Of a DNA stretch of 23,303 bases, positions 15,751 through 23,303 are shown in pieces. The notes beneath the pieces are model-generated. The model was not told the DNA's origin, searched no databases, and saw only the letters and a program-made list of their open reading frames with translations. Source of the DNA: Denitrobacterium sp024691475 (GTDB lineage: Bacteria > Actinomycetota > Coriobacteriia > Coriobacteriales > Eggerthellaceae); assembly GCA_024691475.1 (NCBI GenBank), contig JAILNP010000143.1, positions 1-23,303 on the forward strand, read 5' to 3'. Each line of letters begins with the position of its first letter. Position 1 is the first letter of the stretch. Both the position numbers and the translations under genes were made by a program.

Positions 15751-15781
15751 GCAGCAGACAAGACGAAAGAGGAGGAGAAGC

Positions 15782-18235
15782 ATGACGGAGCAATCCATGT
15801 CCAGGCGCTCGTTCGTGAAGACGTCGGGCGCTCTCGCGGGCCTGGCTGCAGCAGGCGGAACCGCCGTTGCCTCGCAGGAGCTTTTCAGCGCCGGCGAAGC
15901 ACATGCGGCCGATGCTGACACCATTGCCTGGAGCCAGTGCAACGTGAACTGCGGTGGCAACTGCATTTTCCAGTGGCACGTGCGCGACGGCAAGGTCGCT
16001 TACATGGAGACGGACAACACGGGCGACGCCGACTTCCAGGCGCGCGCCTGCCTGCGTGGCCGTTCCATGCGTCGTTGGCTGAACAACGCCGACCGCCTGA
16101 TGTACCCCATGAAGCGTGTGGGCAAGCGTGGCGAGGGCAAGTTCGAGCGCATTAGCTGGGACGAGGCCATTCAGACCATTGCCGATCAGCTTGAGTACAC
16201 CTACAAGACGTATGGCCCCAATTCCATTTACATTATGTACGGTACGGGCACGTACTTCAGCATGTCGAAGGTGGGCCACCGCCTGCTCTCCCTTGCTGGC
16301 GGCTACGTGAGCCAGTTGTACGACTACTCTACCCATCAGCTTTCCGCGGCGATGCCCTACATGTTTGGCTTCGACGAGGAACTGGGTAGCGTATTCAGCC
16401 CCTACGATAACGTGAATGCCAGCTCCTTCACGGAGGCCGAGCAGCATTCCGACCTGATCGTGATGTTCGGCAACAGCCCGGCCGACACCCGCATGGGTGG
16501 CGCCAACGCCACGTGGGACTTCGCTCGCGCTCGCGAAGGCGTGAAGAGCCGCGGTGGCAAGGTCGTGAACATCGACTACCGCATGAACGAGAGCGCTTCG
16601 GGTCATGCCGACGAATGGCTGCCTATCCGCACCGGCACCGACGCTGCCCTGTGCGCTGCCCTCATTCACGAGTTCATCAAGGACGGCAAGGCCGACCTGA
16701 ACTTCCTGCATACCTACTGCGTGGGCTTCGATGAGGAGACCATGCCCGAAAGCGCCAAGGGCAAGAACAAGTCGTTCTACGCCTACATCATGGGCGAGGG
16801 CTACGACATGGTCGAGAAGACCCCCGAGTGGGCTGCTTCCATCACCCAGATTCCCGCTAGCCGCATCCGCGAGCTCGCCAAGGACCTGGAAAGCGCCAAG
16901 GCTCCCTTCGTGTGCCAGGGCTGGGGTCCGCAGCGTCATAGCAACGGCGAGGATACGTCGCGCATGATCTCCATGGTTCCCGTGGTTCTTGGCCAGATTG
17001 GCCTGCCCGGCACCAACACGGGTCAGCGCGAAGCCGAGCCTCCCGTATATCTGGTGGGCAACATTCCCTTCAAGAACCCCAACAAGACGCAGCTTCCCGT
17101 GTACCAGTACCTGAACGCGGTCGACCACGGCAAGAAGATGACTGCGCTGAACTCCGGCATCCTGGGTGCCGACGAGCTGGGCACCGACCTCAAGTTCCTG
17201 TGGAACTTCGCCGGCAACTGCCTGACCAATCAGCATGGCGACGTGAACAAGACGCACGAAATCCTTGCTGACGAGAGCAAGTGCGAGTTCATTCTGGTGT
17301 GGGATACGGTCATGACCGACTCCGCCAAGTACGCTGACATCCTGCTGCCCGACATGATGCGCTCCGAAGTGCTGAACATGCAGACGCAGGGTTATTCCGA
17401 GTACTACACGGGCGTCACCGTGGGCGGTCCTGCCCAGGAAGCTCCGGGCGAGTGCCGCAACAGCTACGACGTGTGCGCCGATATCGCCGAGAAGCTTGGC
17501 TTCCGCGACGAGTACACCGAGGGCCGCAGCTACGAGGAATGGGTCGAGTACCTGTACAACAAGGGCCGCGACGCTGCTGCCGATCCCGTCGAGGGCTATG
17601 GCATCACCATGCCTACCTGGGATCAGATCCGCAAGGACGGCGTGTTCAAGATGGAATGCGAGCCCGCCATCGGCCTGGCAGACTTCCGCAACGACCCCGT
17701 TGCCAACCCGCTGGGCACTCCTTCCGGCAAGATCGAGATCTACTCCGAGACGCTGGCTACGATCGCCGAGACCTGGGAGCTCGAAGAGGATGAAGAGATT
17801 CATGCCATCCCGACGTTCTGGGCTGGCCCCGAAGGCTACGGCAGCGTGACGAGCGAGTATCCGCTGTATTGCTCGGGCTTCCACTACAAGTCCCGTACGC
17901 ATTCCAGCTTTGGCTTCATCGAAGAGCTGAAGCAGGCATGCCGCCAGCAGATGTGGATTAACCCCATCGATGCGGAATCCCGTGGCATTGCCAATGGCGA
18001 TATGTGCCTGGTGAGCAGCCCCGCTGGCAAGATGCAGATCGAGGCGAAGGTAACCGAGCGCATCATCCCTGGCACTATCGGCATCCCGCAGGGCGCCTGG
18101 CATGACGCCGACATGGACGGCGACAAGATCGACAAGGGCGGCTGCGTGAACACGCTGACCACCTACCGTCCCACGCCGCTTGCCAAGGGCAACGGTCCCG
18201 CTCATTCCATCATCGCCCAAGTGGCCAAGGCCTAA
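15782..18235 (+). CDS. DmsA-type molybdopterin oxidoreductase, Tat-exported catalytic subunit
   Basis: An 817-residue member of the DMSO reductase family, with bis-molybdopterin guanine dinucleotide cofactor. It opens with a Tat signal ('SRRSFVK', Arg8-Arg9) and a probable cleavage after 'AHA' at residue 42. A [4Fe-4S] site follows: C53-x3-C57-x3-C61-x28-C90. The segment 'YDYSTHQLSAAMPYMFG' aligns with the E. coli DmsA stretch carrying the Ser ligand of molybdenum, suggesting Ser183. The C-terminus 'GGCVNTLTTYRPTPLAKGN' is strongly DmsA-like. The start ATG 15782 has AGGAGGAG upstream and gives the correct Tat position. A longer reading from 15617 lacks a ribosome site. It heads the operon with an iron-sulfur subunit and membrane anchor. 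The substrate may be DMSO, another S- or N-oxide, or something else. Confidence 0.94.
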   Translation: MTEQSMSRRSFVKTSGALAGLAAAGGTAVASQELFSAGEAHAADADTIAWSQCNVNCGGNCIFQWHVRDGKVAYMETDNTGDADFQARACLRGRSMRRWLNNADRLMYPMKRVGKRGEGKFERISWDEAIQTIADQLEYTYKTYGPNSIYIMYGTGTYFSMSKVGHRLLSLAGGYVSQLYDYSTHQLSAAMPYMFGFDEELGSVFSPYDNVNASSFTEAEQHSDLIVMFGNSPADTRMGGANATWDFARAREGVKSRGGKVVNIDYRMNESASGHADEWLPIRTGTDAALCAALIHEFIKDGKADLNFLHTYCVGFDEETMPESAKGKNKSFYAYIMGEGYDMVEKTPEWAASITQIPASRIRELAKDLESAKAPFVCQGWGPQRHSNGEDTSRMISMVPVVLGQIGLPGTNTGQREAEPPVYLVGNIPFKNPNKTQLPVYQYLNAVDHGKKMTALNSGILGADELGTDLKFLWNFAGNCLTNQHGDVNKTHEILADESKCEFILVWDTVMTDSAKYADILLPDMMRSEVLNMQTQGYSEYYTGVTVGGPAQEAPGECRNSYDVCADIAEKLGFRDEYTEGRSYEEWVEYLYNKGRDAAADPVEGYGITMPTWDQIRKDGVFKMECEPAIGLADFRNDPVANPLGTPSGKIEIYSETLATIAETWELEEDEEIHAIPTFWAGPEGYGSVTSEYPLYCSGFHYKSRTHSSFGFIEELKQACRQQMWINPIDAESRGIANGDMCLVSSPAGKMQIEAKVTERIIPGTIGIPQGAWHDADMDGDKIDKGGCVNTLTTYRPTPLAKGNGPAHSIIAQVAKA

Positions 18236-18249
18236 GGGAGGAGGACAAG

Positions 18250-18870
18250 ATGACTCAATACGCGTTCTATCTGGACACGACGCGCTGCACTGGTTGCAAG
18301 ACCTGCGAAATGGCGTGCAAGGATTACCGCGACCTGTCCAGCGAAGTCGCCTATCGTAAGGTGTACGACTACGAGGGTGGTAACTGGGAAGACGCTGGCG
18401 ATGGTACCTACACCACTACCGCGTTCATGTACCACATCTCCATGAGCTGCAACCACTGCGACAACCCTGCTTGCACGCAGGTGTGCCCCACGGGCGCTAT
18501 GCACAAGGACCCCGAAACGGGTCTGGTCTCCGTGGATGAGACCAAGTGCATCGGCTGCGGCTACTGCCATATGGCCTGCCCCTACAACGCTCCCAAGGTG
18601 GATCGTTCCGTTGGCCATAGCGTAAAGTGCGACGGTTGCAAGGACCGCGTGGTCGAGGGCAAGAACCCCATCTGCGTGGATGCCTGCCCCCTGCGCGCCC
18701 TGGAGTTTGGCACGGTCGAGGAAATGGCCAAGCTGGGCGAACGCGGCAACATTGCTCCGCTGCCCGCTTCCAGCTACACCAACCCCAACCTGTACATCAA
18801 GCCCACCGACGATGCCCGTCCCGCCGAAAGCGGCGAAGGCATGGTTATGAATCCCCTGGAGGTGATCTAG
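18250..18870 (+). CDS. DmsB-type four-cluster iron-sulfur subunit
   Basis: A 206-residue ferredoxin-like electron-transfer subunit, the same length as E. coli DmsB (about 205). Four cysteine groups can each hold a [4Fe-4S] cluster in the usual interleaved way: C13/C16/C19/C23, C67/C70/C75/C79, C100/C103/C106/C110 and C127/C130/C142/C146. It would relay electrons from the membrane anchor to the molybdopterin subunit. It has no signal of its own and is expected to travel with the Tat-tagged partner. It starts 14 bases after the catalytic gene, with GGGAGGAGG as ribosome site, and is followed directly by the membrane anchor gene. Confidence 0.95.
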   Translation: MTQYAFYLDTTRCTGCKTCEMACKDYRDLSSEVAYRKVYDYEGGNWEDAGDGTYTTTAFMYHISMSCNHCDNPACTQVCPTGAMHKDPETGLVSVDETKCIGCGYCHMACPYNAPKVDRSVGHSVKCDGCKDRVVEGKNPICVDACPLRALEFGTVEEMAKLGERGNIAPLPASSYTNPNLYIKPTDDARPAESGEGMVMNPLEVI

Positions 18871-18871
18871 C

Positions 18872-19717
18872 ATGGAGGCCGCTATGTCCGAACTGCCTTT
18901 GGCGCTGTTCACGGTATTTGCGTCAATTGGCGCTGGCGCGTTCTGCGCCCTGGCGCTGGCCGGTTTCTCCGTGCAGCTCGACGAGGGCCAGCAGGCTCGC
19001 GTCGACCGTGCGAGCTGGATTCCCCTGGCGTTTGTGATCATTGGCTTCATCTGCGCCTTCTTCCACCTGTCCAATGCGCTCAATGCCGTGAACGTGGTGG
19101 CTGGCCTGGGTCGCAGCCCGCTGACGAACGAGATTTGCGCGGGTAGCCTGTTTACCATCGTGGCCATCATTTACGTTGCGCTGGCGAATGCGGGCAAGCT
19201 CTCCGCGGGCGCCCGCAAGGGCCTGCTGGGCGTAACCGGCGTGCTTGGCCTGGTGTTCGGCCTGTTCATGGGCCTCGCCTACATGATTGGCACCGTCCAG
19301 TCGTGGAATAGCTGGGCAACCATTGCCGAAATGGTGGGCCTCACGCTCGTAGGCGGCGCTGCCATGGGCTCGTTCGTCCTGACTTCTGCCGAGGGCGCAT
19401 CCAAGGCCAGCGGCGCGCTTACCGCCATGGGTTACGTGGGCGCCATCGCCGCCGTTGCTGGTGGCGCATGCATGGCCGCCATGGTGTCGGGCGAGGGCAC
19501 CGCGCTGTACGCGGGTTCCAACCTGGTCGCTGCTGCTATGCCCGCCCTGGTCATCGGCTGCGTGTGCGTGATTGCTGCTGCCGTAGCCGCTGGCGCTGCC
19601 TGGAAGCGTGGCGCTTCCGTGGGTGCCGTGGCAATCGTGCTCGTCGTAATCGGCGCGCTGGCTCTTCGCCTGGCGTTCTATGCGATGCAGCTTTCCGTGG
19701 GCCTGTCCATTATGTAA
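18872..19717 (+). CDS. DmsC-type membrane anchor subunit
   Basis: A 281-residue, highly hydrophobic protein with about eight membrane segments, near the length of E. coli DmsC (287). It anchors the reductase and takes electrons from quinol. Conserved features are the first helix 'FTVFASIGAGAFCALALAGF', 'HLSNALNAVNVVAGLGRSPLTNE' and the closing helix 'LRLAFYAMQLSVG'. Its ATG lies one base after the iron-sulfur gene stop, with GGAGG nine bases ahead. An alternative ATG at 18884 also has GGAGG before it. It ends the operon at a strong hairpin. A second, related anchor gene follows at 19871. Confidence 0.93.
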   Translation: MEAAMSELPLALFTVFASIGAGAFCALALAGFSVQLDEGQQARVDRASWIPLAFVIIGFICAFFHLSNALNAVNVVAGLGRSPLTNEICAGSLFTIVAIIYVALANAGKLSAGARKGLLGVTGVLGLVFGLFMGLAYMIGTVQSWNSWATIAEMVGLTLVGGAAMGSFVLTSAEGASKASGALTAMGYVGAIAAVAGGACMAAMVSGEGTALYAGSNLVAAAMPALVIGCVCVIAAAVAAGAAWKRGASVGAVAIVLVVIGALALRLAFYAMQLSVGLSIM

Positions 19718-19723
19718 TGCCCG

Positions 19724-19753
19724 GGAGCCCCGACTCCTATCGGGGCTCCGTTT
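19724..19753 (+). terminator. intrinsic terminator of the DmsABC-type operon
   Basis: GGAGCCCCGA at 19724-19733 and TCGGGGCTCC at 19740-19749 form a perfect 10-bp stem with a 6-base loop, then GTTTCC. It begins seven bases after the dmsC-like stop. Confidence 0.85.
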
Positions 19754-19760
19754 CCTGGGT

Positions 19761-19784
19761 CGGCCGTCACCCCCTAGACGGCCG
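19761..19784. repeat. second hairpin after the DmsABC-type operon
   Basis: CGGCCGTC at 19761-19768 pairs perfectly with GACGGCCG at 19777-19784, with an 8-base loop. It follows the operon terminator by about a dozen bases and precedes the next promoter. There is no T run, so it may be a backup terminator or an operator. Confidence 0.5.
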
Positions 19785-19813
19785 GCATCATCTTGACGTG
19801 GAAGGTCGCCGGT

Positions 19814-19842
19814 TTCGAGCCGTCGGCCTTCCCTGGTATACT
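19814..19842 (+). promoter_or_regulatory. promoter for the second DmsC-like gene
   Basis: TTCGAG at 19814-19819 and TATACT at 19837-19842 are 17 bases apart, and the -10 is extended (TGG before TATACT). It lies 28 bases ahead of ATG 19871, after the upstream operon's terminator, so the gene is separately transcribed. Confidence 0.6.
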
Positions 19843-19870
19843 GTCCGTGCTCGTAATGCAGGAGGTGGAC

Positions 19871-20758
19871 ATGGGTAGCGGAATGGAAATCGCGCTGGCA
19901 AATGCGCTGGGCGAGATTACCCTAGCGTTGTTTACCAGTTTGGCCCCGGCCTCTGCCATAGCATACGTTCTTATGGAGCTTCCCCTGTTCAGCCATAGTC
20001 TCCCCGAGGAATCCCGCGCTTCGCTCAACAAGGCGCTCAGCCTGCCCCTCGTCTTGTGCATGGTGGGCCTTATTGCTAGTGCTACGCACTTGGGCAATCC
20101 TGCGAATGCGCTGTACGTCATTATGGGCATCGGGCGTTCGCCCCTTTCGAACGAGGTTTCCGCGGCGGTTGCGTTTCTGGCGTGCGCCGCGCTCATCTGG
20201 CTTATCGGGTTTGCCGAAGGGCGGCATCGCACGCTGCAGCGCGTGCTCATGATCTTGGTCATTCCCGCTGCACTCGTGTTCATTGGGTTCGTCTCGTTTG
20301 CCTACAACGTATCCACCATCATTACGTGGGCCACGCCCTTTGTGCCCGCTTCCATTGCCCTGGGTGCGTTTGCCCTGGGCCCTATCATTGCCTCGCTGGG
20401 CATGCATGTCGCTGGGTGTGATGAGAAGTCTTCTCGCATTGGGTGGGCGCTGATTGTGGTGTCCGTTATCGCTGCGGTGGCCCTGTTTGCCGTATACACG
20501 CTGCAGATGGGGGCGCTGTCGCAGGTGAGCAATTACCTGTATAGCGTTCGCGACATTGCGCCCGAGTACGGTTGGCTTCTGGTGGCGTATGCCGTTCTGG
20601 CCGTTGCGGCTTCGGTGGTGCATGTTCTCTCGTTCAGAAGCAACGTGGGTCATCCGTTTGCCCTTCGCCTTACTGCGTCGATACTCATGCTGCTTGCCCT
20701 CTTTGCCATGCGCTTTGCGTTCTATTTGCTTCATCTTACAGTTGGCCTGGGCGTCTAA
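19871..20758 (+). CDS. second DmsC-like membrane anchor, without its own catalytic partner nearby
   Basis: A 295-residue membrane protein with about eight hydrophobic segments. It is a paralogue of the anchor at 18872: both share 'G[LI]GRSPL[TS]NE', 'FTxxAPASA/FASIGAGA'-type first helices and an 'R[LF]AFY..[QH]L[ST]VGL' end. ATG 19871 is preceded by AGGAGG at a good distance; longer readings to 19793 would start upstream of the promoter. It has its own extended -10 promoter and stands after the terminator of the first operon, with no catalytic or iron-sulfur subunit beside it. It may serve as an alternative anchor for the upstream reductase or for one encoded elsewhere, or it may be a relic. 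These roles are inference. Confidence 0.88.
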   Translation: MGSGMEIALANALGEITLALFTSLAPASAIAYVLMELPLFSHSLPEESRASLNKALSLPLVLCMVGLIASATHLGNPANALYVIMGIGRSPLSNEVSAAVAFLACAALIWLIGFAEGRHRTLQRVLMILVIPAALVFIGFVSFAYNVSTIITWATPFVPASIALGAFALGPIIASLGMHVAGCDEKSSRIGWALIVVSVIAAVALFAVYTLQMGALSQVSNYLYSVRDIAPEYGWLLVAYAVLAVAASVVHVLSFRSNVGHPFALRLTASILMLLALFAMRFAFYLLHLTVGLGV

Positions 20759-20796
20759 TCTGGCCGATTTCGGGCTTTTCGGCGCCATGGCTCGGG

Positions 20797-20802
20797 TATG
20801 AT
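20797..20802 (+). promoter_or_regulatory. weak -10 candidate before the patatin gene
   Basis: TATGAT lies 43 bases before ATG 20846, with no clear -35 box at 17 bases upstream. Read-through from the anchor gene is also possible because no terminator is seen between them. Confidence 0.3.
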
Positions 20803-20845
20803 GGTTCATCGAATACCGAATACGCGATGAACGGGCGATGGGCAT

Positions 20846-21793
20846 ATGACGCAGCACGAAAGCGAAACGACCGGGCGCGGCCTTCATGGTGGCGAGCTCA
20901 CGAGCAATATCTTCGATACGGCGCTCATCTTCGAGGGTGGCGGTATGCGCGTAAGCTATACGGCTGCCGTGGTGAACACCCTTCTTGAACAGGGCCTCTA
21001 CTTCGACAATGTATACGGTTTGTCGGCTGGCGCCAGCAATACGGTCAATTACCTTTCCCGGGATAGCGATCGCGTGAAGCGCTCGTTCGTCGACCTGGTG
21101 GACATGGACGATTTCGGTGGCATGGGAAGCTTGCTGCTGCATAAGGGCATGTTTAACGCGCGCAAGATCTACCAGGAGGCATGCAAGCCGGGCGGGTTTT
21201 TGCCGTACGATTTCCAGACGTTTGCCGCTAATCCCGCGAAGTGCGCCATCTCGTCGTTCGAGCGCGATACGGGCCGCACCGTGTACTGGACGAAGCGCGA
21301 GCTGTCCACGCTTGATGAGGTAATGGTTCGCGTGCGTGCGTCTTCCACGCTTCCGCTGCTCATGCCGCCGCCACTGGTGGATGGTAAGCGCTACTACGAT
21401 GGTGGCCTGGGCGAAGGTGCAGGGTTCATGCTTCCCAAGGCGAAAGCAGATGGCTTTACGCGCTTCTTCATCGTGCGCACGCGTCCGAAGGCATATCGCA
21501 AGCAGGATCCGCACGGGTTTATGGCGAAGCTTACAAACGCCATGCTTTGGCGCAGGCCCCGTTTGCGAGAAGCGCTTGCGCACAGGGCCGATGCGTATAA
21601 CGCCCAATGTGAGGAAATCGAGCGTCTGCAGGCCGAGGGGCAGGCGTACGTGTTCTATGCCGAGGGCATGAACGTGGAAAGCGGTACGACCGATAAGGCC
21701 GCACTCCAGGCCAGTTATGACATGGGCTGGGAACAGGCTCACCGCGAATTGCCCGCCATGCTCGCGTTCCTAGAGGGACATATCGAGCGATAA
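20846..21793 (+). CDS. patatin-like phospholipase
   Basis: A 315-residue serine acyl hydrolase of the patatin family, with a Ser-Asp dyad. The oxyanion loop is 'GGGMR' at 31-35, the nucleophile elbow is G58-L-S60-A-G62, and the catalytic Asp185 lies in 'YYDGGLG'. The last third, from about 'FMAKLTNAMLWRRPRLREAL' on, matches the helical tail of bacterial patatins ending in a DUF6363-type region ('YNAQCEEIERLQAEGQAYVF'). There is no signal peptide, so it is presumably cytoplasmic. It would cleave acyl esters of lipids, but no substrate is known for this type. The start ATG has only a weak ribosome site. The gene lies 87 bases after the second anchor gene. Confidence 0.92.
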   Translation: MTQHESETTGRGLHGGELTSNIFDTALIFEGGGMRVSYTAAVVNTLLEQGLYFDNVYGLSAGASNTVNYLSRDSDRVKRSFVDLVDMDDFGGMGSLLLHKGMFNARKIYQEACKPGGFLPYDFQTFAANPAKCAISSFERDTGRTVYWTKRELSTLDEVMVRVRASSTLPLLMPPPLVDGKRYYDGGLGEGAGFMLPKAKADGFTRFFIVRTRPKAYRKQDPHGFMAKLTNAMLWRRPRLREALAHRADAYNAQCEEIERLQAEGQAYVFYAEGMNVESGTTDKAALQASYDMGWEQAHRELPAMLAFLEGHIER

Positions 21794-21827
21794 GCTGGGC
21801 GTTCTATTGAGTGTTGCGTAGGGCGTG

Positions 21828-21850
21828 CCGGCCGTGTGCGGGCTGGTTTT
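21828..21850 (+). terminator. intrinsic terminator of the patatin gene
   Basis: CCGGCC at 21828-21833 pairs with GGCTGG at 21841-21846 (one G-T wobble) and is followed by TTTT. It lies 35 bases after the patatin stop. Confidence 0.65.
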
Positions 21851-21893
21851 CCGCGTCGTCTTGCATGCCTGCGATTACTTCCCTGTATAAGCG

Positions 21894-21926
21894 ACGGGGC
21901 CGCGGTCGAGATGACTGCGGCCCCGT
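21894..21926 (-). terminator. hairpin before the end of the second flavoprotein gene
   Basis: ACGGGGCCGC at 21894-21903 and GCGGCCCCGT at 21917-21926 form a perfect 10-bp stem. It lies about 30 bases after the stop of the minus-strand flavoprotein. On that strand it is followed by CGCTTATAC, so the T run is weak, but the position suits termination. Confidence 0.6.
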
Positions 21927-21955
21927 CTGGGAGGGATGGAATATGGTGAGATGGC

Positions 21956-23303
21956 TTAGTGGATGTCTCCGGCCAGGAAGCGGGCGGCGTAGCGTCCGAA
22001 GGTGACCTGGCGACCCAGGCAGTTGCCTACCAGGTACACGGGGTAGTTGCCCGCATAGTAGCTGCCCGAGCAGGTGCCCACGGCGTGCAGGCCCTCAATG
22101 GCGTTGCCGTCGGAGTCGATGACCTGCGTGTCCTTGTTGATGCGCACGCCGTCGATGGTGGTCAGCAGGCTGCCGCCGTACCAAGCGCCGTAGAACGGTG
22201 CCTGGCGGATGGCAGAGAGGCGATAGGCTTCCTTGCCGAACTGCGTGTCCTCGCCCGCATCGTACATGGCGTTGTACTCTTCGATGGTCTTCAGGAAGTT
22301 GGTCTTGTCTTCGCCCTTGAAGCCCAGCTTGTCGGCTAGCTCGTCGAGCGTGTCCGCCTTCATGAGCAGTCCCTTGCTGATGTACTTCTCGTCGTATGCC
22401 TCGTCGACGGTGTGGCCGTTCAGCGCGCTCTTCCAGGTCATGGCCGAGCAGCCCTGCGTTTGGAAGCGCTGCACGTCTTCAGGTGCGTTCACGTCGAAGA
22501 CCTGGCACCATACGCCGCCGGGATGGCTTGCTGCGGCGAAGGGGCGGCTATCGTAGTTGCCGCTCTCGTTGCAGAGGCGCATGCCGTGGCGGTCGACGGT
22601 CAGGAAGGGCTGGCTGCCCAAATTGAACTGGCCGTTCGTGGCCCAGGTGCCGGCCTTTTCGTCTACGTAGCCAGCATCCACGCCCGGCTCTACGATGCCG
22701 CGGTCGAATACCATCGTGGCGCCCACGGGGTCGAGTTCCGCGCCTACCCAGGCAGCGGCCTTGATGCCCTGGCCAGTGTTGTTCTGGTTGTAGTTCAGGC
22801 TGGTAACGCACTTTACCGTCTCGGGAGAGCGTGCCTTCAGCATCTCGGGGTTGGCGGGGTAGCCACCGCATGCCAGGATGACGCCTTTGGTGGTGTTGTA
22901 TTGCACGTAACCGTTGCTGTTTTTGCAGATGGCGCCCGTGACGGGGCCGTTTTCCTCGCGAATGAGCTTCACGAGTTCGGTGCTGTACGTGACTTCAGCG
23001 CCCTTGGACTGGATGAACTTGGTGAGCTCTTCCACGTGATCGATGCGCGCGTCCTTGCTGTTGGGGTCGGCATTGGCCTTCACCACGTGATGGCACTCGG
23101 GCGGAATGAAGTAGTTCGTGCCACCTGCGCGGCCATCGCTGCCGTTTTCCACGTCCACGATGGCGGTTGCGGGCTCTCCCAGGAACTCGGTGTACGTGTC
23201 GACGAGCCATTCGACCGTTGCGCCCGAGTTCTCGATCCAGGTGCGGGCGACGGATTGGTCGTTCTTGAACGAAGCGTAGCGTGCCCATTCGTTGATCCAG
23301 CGG
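21956..23303 (-). CDS. FAD-dependent reductase, N-terminus beyond the window (fumarate/urocanate reductase-like)
   Basis: The frame is open to the window edge, so about 448 C-terminal residues are seen and the start, any Tat signal and the FAD glycine motif are missing. The GTG at 23158 is an internal codon: the frame upstream reads on as 'RWINEWARYASFKNDQ' and beyond. The visible part is the capping and C-terminal FAD region of the FAD_binding_2 family: 'TTKGVILACGGYPANPEML', 'APFYGAWYGGSLLTTIDGV' and 'GLHAVGTCSGSYYAGNYPVY'. Where fumarate reductases have HGANR this one reads 'YYAGNYPVYLVGN', close to the reductase at 5746 ('MFAGNYSFMVEGAN'). The two are paralogues of one subfamily. The substrate is unknown. 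It is convergent with the patatin gene. Confidence 0.9.
   Translation of the reverse strand, partial: RWINEWARYASFKNDQSVARTWIENSGATVEWLVDTYTEFLGEPATAIVDVENGSDGRAGGTNYFIPPECHHVVKANADPNSKDARIDHVEELTKFIQSKGAEVTYSTELVKLIREENGPVTGAICKNSNGYVQYNTTKGVILACGGYPANPEMLKARSPETVKCVTSLNYNQNNTGQGIKAAAWVGAELDPVGATMVFDRGIVEPGVDAGYVDEKAGTWATNGQFNLGSQPFLTVDRHGMRLCNESGNYDSRPFAAASHPGGVWCQVFDVNAPEDVQRFQTQGCSAMTWKSALNGHTVDEAYDEKYISKGLLMKADTLDELADKLGFKGEDKTNFLKTIEEYNAMYDAGEDTQFGKEAYRLSAIRQAPFYGAWYGGSLLTTIDGVRINKDTQVIDSDGNAIEGLHAVGTCSGSYYAGNYPVYLVGNCLGRQVTFGRYAARFLAGDIH

Noticed and set aside
15617..15781. N-terminal extension of the dmsA-like gene to 15617
   Set aside because: It would place the Tat signal inside the protein. 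The ATG at 15782 has AGGAGGAG upstream and puts the twin arginines at residues 8-9.
1..23303. CRISPR array, insertion sequence or prophage
   Set aside because: No regularly spaced repeats, transposase, integrase or phage structural genes were seen on either strand.

Overview
The window is GC-rich DNA that looks like an anaerobic gut actinobacterium of the Coriobacteriia, most likely Eggerthellaceae. The basis is its gene content: Tat-exported flavoprotein and molybdopterin reductases, two twelve-segment membrane LuxR-type regulators each sitting divergently beside a reductase, a fused SecDF and an ECF vitamin transporter. The assignment is inferred from gene style; no marker gene fixes the species.

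Layout. Positions 1-5618 run on the + strand: a HAD hydrolase interrupted by an in-frame amber codon inside its catalytic motif, the tRNA-guanine transglycosylase tgt, a fused secDF, and a small DUF1292-like protein. Positions 5746-9141 hold a Tat/lipobox FAD reductase (- strand) divergent from a membrane LuxR regulator (+ strand), with a perfect 10-bp inverted repeat between them. Positions 9136-12281 are a tightly overlapping - strand operon for an ECF transporter: S component (RibU-like), two ATPases and EcfT. Positions 12449-13867 encode an AGCS amino acid:Na+ symporter whose start has no visible Shine-Dalgarno sequence. Positions 13946-15550 encode a second membrane LuxR regulator (- strand), divergent from a DmsABC-type operon (15782-19717, + strand). 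This is followed by a second, separately promoted DmsC-like membrane anchor (19871-20758), a patatin-like phospholipase (20846-21793), and a convergent, N-terminally cut FAD reductase (21956-23303, - strand).

How the genes fit together. The theme is anaerobic respiration with exported reductases. Two flavoprotein reductases and one molybdopterin reductase would act outside the cytoplasmic membrane. The two membrane-embedded LuxR proteins are well placed to sense a compound and control the neighbouring reductase. The RibU-like ECF transporter could supply flavin for the flavoproteins. SecDF is general export housekeeping and is not on the Tat route these reductases use. No Tat translocase, molybdopterin biosynthesis gene or DmsD-type chaperone is in the window.

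No gene-free stretch exceeds 300 bases. The larger gaps (2120-2298, 5098-5297, 5619-5745, 7525-7653, 12282-12448, 15551-15781, 19718-19870, 21794-21955) hold terminators, promoter candidates and inverted repeats listed below. I saw no tRNA, rRNA, CRISPR array, insertion sequence or phage gene.
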